This document shows positions 5,843-9,929 of a DNA stretch of 9,929 nucleotides, one piece after another. Location: contig JAACEJ010000075.1 of assembly GCA_011682565.1 (NCBI GenBank), forward strand, positions 1 through 9,929, given 5' to 3'. The position numbers and the translations under genes were made by a program. The stretch comes from Actinomycetota bacterium. Lineage in GTDB: Bacteria; Zhuqueibacterota; Zhuqueibacteria; Residuimicrobiales; Krinioviventaceae. The first letter of the stretch is position 1, and every line of letters begins with the position of its first letter. The notes under the pieces are model-generated. The model was not told the DNA's origin. It searched no databases and saw nothing but the letters and a program-made list of their open reading frames with translations.

Positions 5843-8239
5843 TTACCTGTCACGCAACTGAGCACCAAATTGCCCGGAAAGATGCGCTAATATTTGATCA
5901 ATGACATTTTCGATTTCATCGTCGCTTAATGTACGTTCTTTTGATGAAAAGGTCAATGAAAAAGCGACACTTTTCTTTCCGGCTTCAACTTGTTCTCCTT
6001 TGTAATAATCAAACAAATGCACATCGACAAGATTTTCTCCTCCTGATTTCCAAATCTCCTTTTCAAGGCTCCCCGCAGAGACGTTTACATCGATGAGGAT
6101 GGCCAGATCAAAAGGAACGGAAGGAAATCTGGGTACCGGATTGTAAATTTTTTCTTTGCGACAATTTTCAAACAATTTATCAAAATCAAAATAAAATGCA
6201 AACAAATCATTCGTTTTTATTTTAAAGAGCGTTAGCACGTCGTCAGTAATCTTTCCAAAAGCACCGCAGCTTTTGCCGTCAACAATAACTTTTGAACTCT
6301 CTGCATCCCAAAATACATCATGCGCTGATTCTTGCTCAAATTTTTCAATACCTGTCTTTGCGAGCAGCCCCTCGACCACTCCCTTGATGTCGTAAAAATC
6401 AAATTCTTTTGCCTTGCCATACCATGCATTTTCCTGCCTGTGTCCCGCGAGGATTCCGGCGATTTGCGTTTTTTCCGTTTTAACAGACCGACCGTCTTCC
6501 TTCCAGGCAACATTCCCGATTTCAAAAAGCCGCATATCGTGCATTTGCCTGTTTCTGTTATAGGCAACAGACGTCAAAAGAGAAACGATCATATTGGGTC
6601 TGAAAACACCGAGGTCTTCACTCAACGGGTTAAGCAATTCGACAAAACCGGTTTTTTGTGGAAGAAATTCATGGCCGAATTTCTTGTGAATCAAACTGAG
6701 ATTGCAGGTCTCACGAAACCCCATTCCGGATACTGTCTGCCGTACAAAATCCCGAAAGAGGACACGGGGATTGGCTTCCTGTAATTGATCGATACGCGGC
6801 GCAACGTTCGGCTCAATATTGTCATATCCATACAATCTGGCAATTTCTTCGACAAGATCGATCGGCCTTGTAAGATCAGGCCGAAACGTTGGAACTATTG
6901 CGCGAAGGGTATCGCCATTTTTTTGTTCCACGCTCAATTCAATGGAAGACAGAATTTCGGCGATTTGCTCTTTTTTCAGCGAAACGCCTAGCCATACATT
7001 CGACTGATGAACAGAAAGATCAATTTCGACCGGGGTTACTTTTTGCGGATAGTTGTCGATGGCATCGCCAACAACGTGCCCGCCGGCAAGATCGACCATC
7101 AACGACGCTGCACGATTCATAGCGTAAATCGTTCCGTTTGGATCAATGCCGCGTTCAAAACGGCGCGACGATTCGGTTGAAAGATCGAGTTTTTTTGCGG
7201 TGCGACGTATATTCGTCGGCTCAAAGTAAGCGCTTTCAAGAAAAACCGTATTAGTATCGGGTTGGACTTCGGAATTCAATCCGCCCATAACACCGGCCAA
7301 AGCGACGGGCTTGACGCCATCGCAAATCAACAATGAATCCTGATCCAATTCATGTTCCTGACCGTCAAGTGTGGTAAAACGTTCACCGGCTTCGGCAGCA
7401 CGGACAATTACTTTTTTACCCTCCAGCAAACGATAATCAAAAGCATGAAGAGGCTGGCCAACCTCCATCATGACATAGTTTGTCACATCAACGACATTAT
7501 TTATGGAGCGAATGCCCACTGCATGCAATCGTAAAGCCATCCAAAAAGGTGCAGGTTTGATAGTAATGTCCCTGAGGTATCGGCCGGAATAGCGGAAACA
7601 CCGTTCCTCATCCTTGATATCCACCGTCATATATTTTTCAATGGCATCGGGAATCGCCGTTATATTCAACTCCGGCTTTTTCAGAGAGGAACCAGTCATC
7701 GCGGCAATTTCCCTGGCAATGCCGATCACACTGAGACAATCCGGACGGTTGGGTGTAACATTGATATCAAAGACGATATCCGGCTCACCGAGGTACTGTC
7801 CCAACTCTTTTCCGACCTCCGCATCGGCGGTAAGTTCCATAAGCTGCTCTGAGCGTTCGGACAAACCCAACTCGGCTTCGGAACAAAGCATTCCCTGGCT
7901 CTCAAATCCACGAATTTTTTGTGTTTCCACTTTTAAGTCATTTAAAAGAACAGAACCATCCAAAGCAAGCGGTGCTTTCAACCCCTCGTACGCATTCGGC
8001 GCGCCACAAACGATGGGCAAAATGTTCCCGCCAATATCGACCCGACATAGGGATAAATGATCCGCATCGGGATGTTTTTGGCTCTTGACAATTTTCCCAA
8101 CCACAACGCGGGAAAAATTTCTCTCCAAAGTATAGACTTCTTCCACCTCCAGCCCGGCCATTGTCAGCGCGTCTGCAACTTGCGTGGCGGATAATGAAAA
8201 GTCAACAAACTCTTTTAACCAGTTTAAAGTAACCTTCAA
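5843..8239 (-). CDS. pheT: Phenylalanyl-tRNA synthetase beta subunit
   Basis: PheT forms the alpha2-beta2 phenylalanyl-tRNA synthetase with PheS; it binds tRNA-Phe and edits mischarged Tyr-tRNA. The 798 residues are full length. The N-terminus MKVTLNWLKEFVDF is typical. The OB-fold tRNA-binding domain spans about 40-150 (QKHPDADHLSLCRVDIG, VCGAPN, GMLCSEAELGL). The B3/B4 editing region follows, with NVVDVTNYVMMEVGQPLHAFD. The B5 domain (about 400-475) includes PTFRPDLTRPIDLVEEIARL, then comes the catalytic-like core. The C-terminal ferredoxin-fold anticodon-binding domain (about 705-796) starts RFPSVPFDLAILID. The start codon is TTG at 8239, fixed by the conserved MKVTLNWLKE start. GGAG lies 12 nt upstream, a long spacing, and the gap to pheS is 19 nt. 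No missing domain is apparent. Confidence 0.98.
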   Translation of the reverse strand: MKVTLNWLKEFVDFSLSATQVADALTMAGLEVEEVYTLERNFSRVVVGKIVKSQKHPDADHLSLCRVDIGGNILPIVCGAPNAYEGLKAPLALDGSVLLNDLKVETQKIRGFESQGMLCSEAELGLSERSEQLMELTADAEVGKELGQYLGEPDIVFDINVTPNRPDCLSVIGIAREIAAMTGSSLKKPELNITAIPDAIEKYMTVDIKDEERCFRYSGRYLRDITIKPAPFWMALRLHAVGIRSINNVVDVTNYVMMEVGQPLHAFDYRLLEGKKVIVRAAEAGERFTTLDGQEHELDQDSLLICDGVKPVALAGVMGGLNSEVQPDTNTVFLESAYFEPTNIRRTAKKLDLSTESSRRFERGIDPNGTIYAMNRAASLMVDLAGGHVVGDAIDNYPQKVTPVEIDLSVHQSNVWLGVSLKKEQIAEILSSIELSVEQKNGDTLRAIVPTFRPDLTRPIDLVEEIARLYGYDNIEPNVAPRIDQLQEANPRVLFRDFVRQTVSGMGFRETCNLSLIHKKFGHEFLPQKTGFVELLNPLSEDLGVFRPNMIVSLLTSVAYNRNRQMHDMRLFEIGNVAWKEDGRSVKTEKTQIAGILAGHRQENAWYGKAKEFDFYDIKGVVEGLLAKTGIEKFEQESAHDVFWDAESSKVIVDGKSCGAFGKITDDVLTLFKIKTNDLFAFYFDFDKLFENCRKEKIYNPVPRFPSVPFDLAILIDVNVSAGSLEKEIWKSGGENLVDVHLFDYYKGEQVEAGKKSVAFSLTFSSKERTLSDDEIENVIDQILAHLSGQFGAQLRDR

Positions 8240-8258
8240 TGTAGGACTAGGCTCCGAA

Positions 8259-9287
8259 TTAGAATTGCTTCAGGAATCTGAGATCATTTTCATAGAAAAT
8301 GCGGATATCGTTCACCTGATATTTCAACATGGCGATTCGTTCGATACCCATGCCGAACGCATAGCCGGAATAAACATCAGGATCATAATCCACAAAACCG
8401 AAAACAGCGGGATCGACCATACCGGCACCGGAAATTTCCAGCCACCCGGTATCTTTACAAACCCTGCACCCCTGGCCTTTACAAAAAATACAGGAAAAAT
8501 CGTACTCGGCGCTTGGCTCCGTGAATGGAAAGAAACTGGGACGAAAGCGCACTTTAACATCTTTGCCAAAGAGCTTTTGTGCGAATGCCAGCACAACACC
8601 CTTAAGATCGGCAAAAGAAACCCCGCGATCGACACACAAGCCTTCGACCTGGTGAAAAGTTGGCGAATGTGTTGCATCCGGAGTATCTTTGCGAAAGCAG
8701 CGGCCCGGCGCTATCATACGAATGGGCGGTTTTTGATCTTCCATGGTATGAATTTGCACCGGCGAGGTGTGTGTGCGCAAGACGTATTCATCACTCAAAT
8801 AAAAGGTGTCTTGCATGTCACGGGAAGGATGATGCTTGGGAATGTTCAGCGCTTCGAAATTATGATAATCCGTTTCAATCTCATCGCCTTCTTCAATGCG
8901 AAAACCCATACCGACGAAAATCTGCTTAACTTCGTCCATCACCTGCATTAAAGGATGCAGGCTGCCAATAGATACGGTTCTTCCCGGCAAAGTCGGGTCG
9001 AAAAACTCGATGGCTTTGCCCGTGCGCTGAAAAGATTTCTGCTTTTCGTCAATTGCATCCTGCACAGCTTTTTTAACACGATTGAGTTCGGCACCTATTT
9101 TAGGACGGTCGACACCATCCACTTTGCCAATCAGAGAGAAAAGAGACTGGACTTTACCTTTCCGACTAAGATATTCTATCCGAATTTCTTCAAGATCATC
9201 CCGTGTAGCGGCATTACTCAAACGATAAAAAAATGCCTTTTCCGTCTCTGCAATAACAGATATAATTGTTTCTAAATTTTCAGTCAT
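8259..9287 (-). CDS. pheS: Phenylalanyl-tRNA synthetase alpha subunit
   Basis: PheS is the catalytic class II subunit that charges tRNA-Phe. At 342 residues it is normal length. Residues 1-90 form the N-terminal helical coiled-coil arm that contacts tRNA. Motif 2 is around 190-220 (APGRCFRKDTPDATHSPTFH), preceded by RTHTSPVQIH at 171-180. Motif 3 is GMGIERIAML at 312-321. Four cysteines at 266, 269, 274 and 277 (CIFCKGQGCRVC) form a zinc-binding-like element common in bacterial PheS proteins. ATG at 9287 lies only 3 nt after the rplT stop codon with almost no Shine-Dalgarno sequence, so translation probably depends on ribosomes finishing rplT. pheT follows after 19 nt. Confidence 0.98.
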   Translation of the reverse strand: MTENLETIISVIAETEKAFFYRLSNAATRDDLEEIRIEYLSRKGKVQSLFSLIGKVDGVDRPKIGAELNRVKKAVQDAIDEKQKSFQRTGKAIEFFDPTLPGRTVSIGSLHPLMQVMDEVKQIFVGMGFRIEEGDEIETDYHNFEALNIPKHHPSRDMQDTFYLSDEYVLRTHTSPVQIHTMEDQKPPIRMIAPGRCFRKDTPDATHSPTFHQVEGLCVDRGVSFADLKGVVLAFAQKLFGKDVKVRFRPSFFPFTEPSAEYDFSCIFCKGQGCRVCKDTGWLEISGAGMVDPAVFGFVDYDPDVYSGYAFGMGIERIAMLKYQVNDIRIFYENDLRFLKQF

Positions 9288-9290
9288 TCT

Positions 9291-9641
9291 TTATTTTGTT
9301 TTAACCGAAGATACGATCTGTCCGAATGCGCTAATATCATTGACTGCCAAATCTGCCAATACTTTGCGATTTAATTGAATGTTGTGTTTATTCAATGCAT
9401 CGATAAAAGTTGAATAACTCATACCATACTGACGCGTCGCTGCATTAATTCTGGCAATCCATAGCCTTCTGAACTCGCGTTTCCGCACCTTTCGGTCACG
9501 ATAGGAATATTGCAACCCCTTTTCCACCTGTTCTTTTGCTGATTTGAACAGACGGTGTTTGCCGCCATAATATCCTCTTGCGGCCTTTAATATTTTATTC
9601 CGTCGATGTCTTGTCGGGACCGACGAACTCGATCTTGGCAT
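9291..9641 (-). CDS. rplT: 50S ribosomal protein L20
   Basis: L20 binds 23S rRNA early in 50S assembly and in several bacteria also represses its own infC-rpmI-rplT operon. The 116 residues are full length and very basic at the N-terminus. The family core ALQYAYRDR appears as GLQYSYRDRKVRKREFRRLW, followed by IARINAATRQYGMSYSTFI. The N-terminus MPRSSSSVPTRHRRNKILK resembles the MPRSxxxV form seen in Bacteroidota and relatives more than the MPRVKRG form common elsewhere, a mild taxonomic hint. ATG at 9641 has a strong GGAGG 4 nt upstream (9646-9650). It is 33 nt from rpmI and 3 nt from pheS. Any L20 leader element would normally lie before infC, outside the window. Confidence 0.98.
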   Translation of the reverse strand: MPRSSSSVPTRHRRNKILKAARGYYGGKHRLFKSAKEQVEKGLQYSYRDRKVRKREFRRLWIARINAATRQYGMSYSTFIDALNKHNIQLNRKVLADLAVNDISAFGQIVSSVKTK

Positions 9642-9674
9642 ACTTCCTCCAAATTCAAAATCTGGTTTTAATTG

Positions 9675-9863
9675 CTAAATAATCTGTTTAATTCGCTTTT
9701 CTTCCGCAGCCGAAATCAATCCGCCTTTTCGCAAATTGCGTTTTCTTTTTGCAGATTTCTTGGTTAAAATGTGGCTTGCGTAAGCTTTGTAGCGGCGAAC
9801 ACGCCCCGATCCCGTTACGCGAAACCGTTTTGCCGCTGCACGATTGCTTTTCATTTTTGGCAT
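9675..9863 (-). CDS. rpmI: 50S ribosomal protein L35
   Basis: L35 is a small basic protein of the large ribosomal subunit. The 62 residues begin MPKMKSNRAAAKRFRVTGSG, the classic L35 opening, and continue with ASHILTKKSAKRKRNLRK; the length is slightly below the usual 64-66. ATG at 9863 has AAGAGG about 8 nt upstream. The gap to the infC stop is 16 nt and to rplT 33 nt, matching the conserved infC-rpmI-rplT operon. Confidence 0.98.
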   Translation of the reverse strand: MPKMKSNRAAAKRFRVTGSGRVRRYKAYASHILTKKSAKRKRNLRKGGLISAAEEKRIKQII

Positions 9864-9879
9864 TATAATAACCTCTTTG

Positions 9880-9929
9880 CTATTTCTTTGTAAAAAACAT
9901 AATCAAGTGTCCGCCTTCCATTTTAGCGG
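9880..9929 (-). CDS. infC: Translation initiation factor IF-3, C-terminal end (partial)
   Basis: Only the last 15 codons and a TAG stop (9880-9882) are present; the rest is beyond the right edge. The visible peptide AKMEGGHLIMFFTKK aligns with the C-terminal end of IF-3, where MEGR followed by a hydrophobic strand is conserved; here the arginine is replaced by glycine. Its position 16 nt before rpmI is where infC is expected. IF-3 keeps 30S subunits free and checks initiator-tRNA and start-codon pairing. The fragment is very short, so the call relies on motif plus gene order. Confidence 0.8.
   Translation of the reverse strand, partial: AKMEGGHLIMFFTKK

Noticed and set aside
6332..6784. Plus-strand open frame (150 codons) opposite pheT
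   Set aside because: It lies wholly within the intact pheT gene and shows no protein-like features.
8184..8951. Long plus-strand open frame (255 codons) opposite pheS and the pheT start
   Set aside because: It is antisense to conserved coding sequence, resembles no family and has no upstream ribosome binding site; it is a shadow of pheS codon use.

Overview
The window carries one long minus-strand housekeeping gene cluster (about 9929 down to 1615) and, converging on it from the left, the 3' part of a plus-strand outer-membrane protein gene. It looks like chromosomal DNA of a Gram-negative bacterium: the plus-strand gene ends in a predicted beta-barrel with a C-terminal phenylalanine. Gene order, the L20 N-terminus (MPRSSSSVP) and the TPR-plus-barrel protein suggest an FCB-superphylum lineage (Calditrichota/KSB1/Marinimicrobia-like) or possibly a deltaproteobacterial relative. 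This placement is inference. No mobile element, CRISPR array, phage gene or clear sign of transfer was seen.

Right to left on the minus strand: the last 15 codons of infC (IF3), rpmI (L35), rplT (L20), pheS and pheT (both subunits of phenylalanyl-tRNA synthetase), a 93-residue coiled-coil protein resembling ZapB, zapA, a gap of about 180 nt that appears to encode a structured RNA (the best guess is 6S RNA), rny (RNase Y), a YmdB-type metallophosphoesterase, folD, and a tRNA-Arg(CCG). Protein-gene spacings are mostly 3 to 48 nt, and several Shine-Dalgarno sequences overlap the previous stop codon, so much of the cluster is probably cotranscribed. A sigma70-like promoter sits between rny and the phosphoesterase gene and could drive the last three genes separately.

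Functionally the cluster joins translation (IF3, L35, L20, PheST, tRNA-Arg), Z-ring assembly (ZapA and a ZapB-like partner), RNA decay and regulation (RNase Y, a possible 2',3'-cyclic-nucleotide phosphodiesterase, the candidate 6S RNA) and one-carbon metabolism (FolD, which supplies 10-formyl-THF for initiator tRNA formylation and purines). The left 1.5 kb is separate: a TPR/beta-barrel protein of the kind found in exopolysaccharide export systems, with its start outside the window.

The least ordinary part is the zapA-rny gap (5001-5180). Its ends form an 8-bp closing helix followed by a U-run, and the U-run lies directly before the rny ribosome binding site. Every protein gene in the cluster belongs to a well-known family. 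I found no convincing new multigene system.
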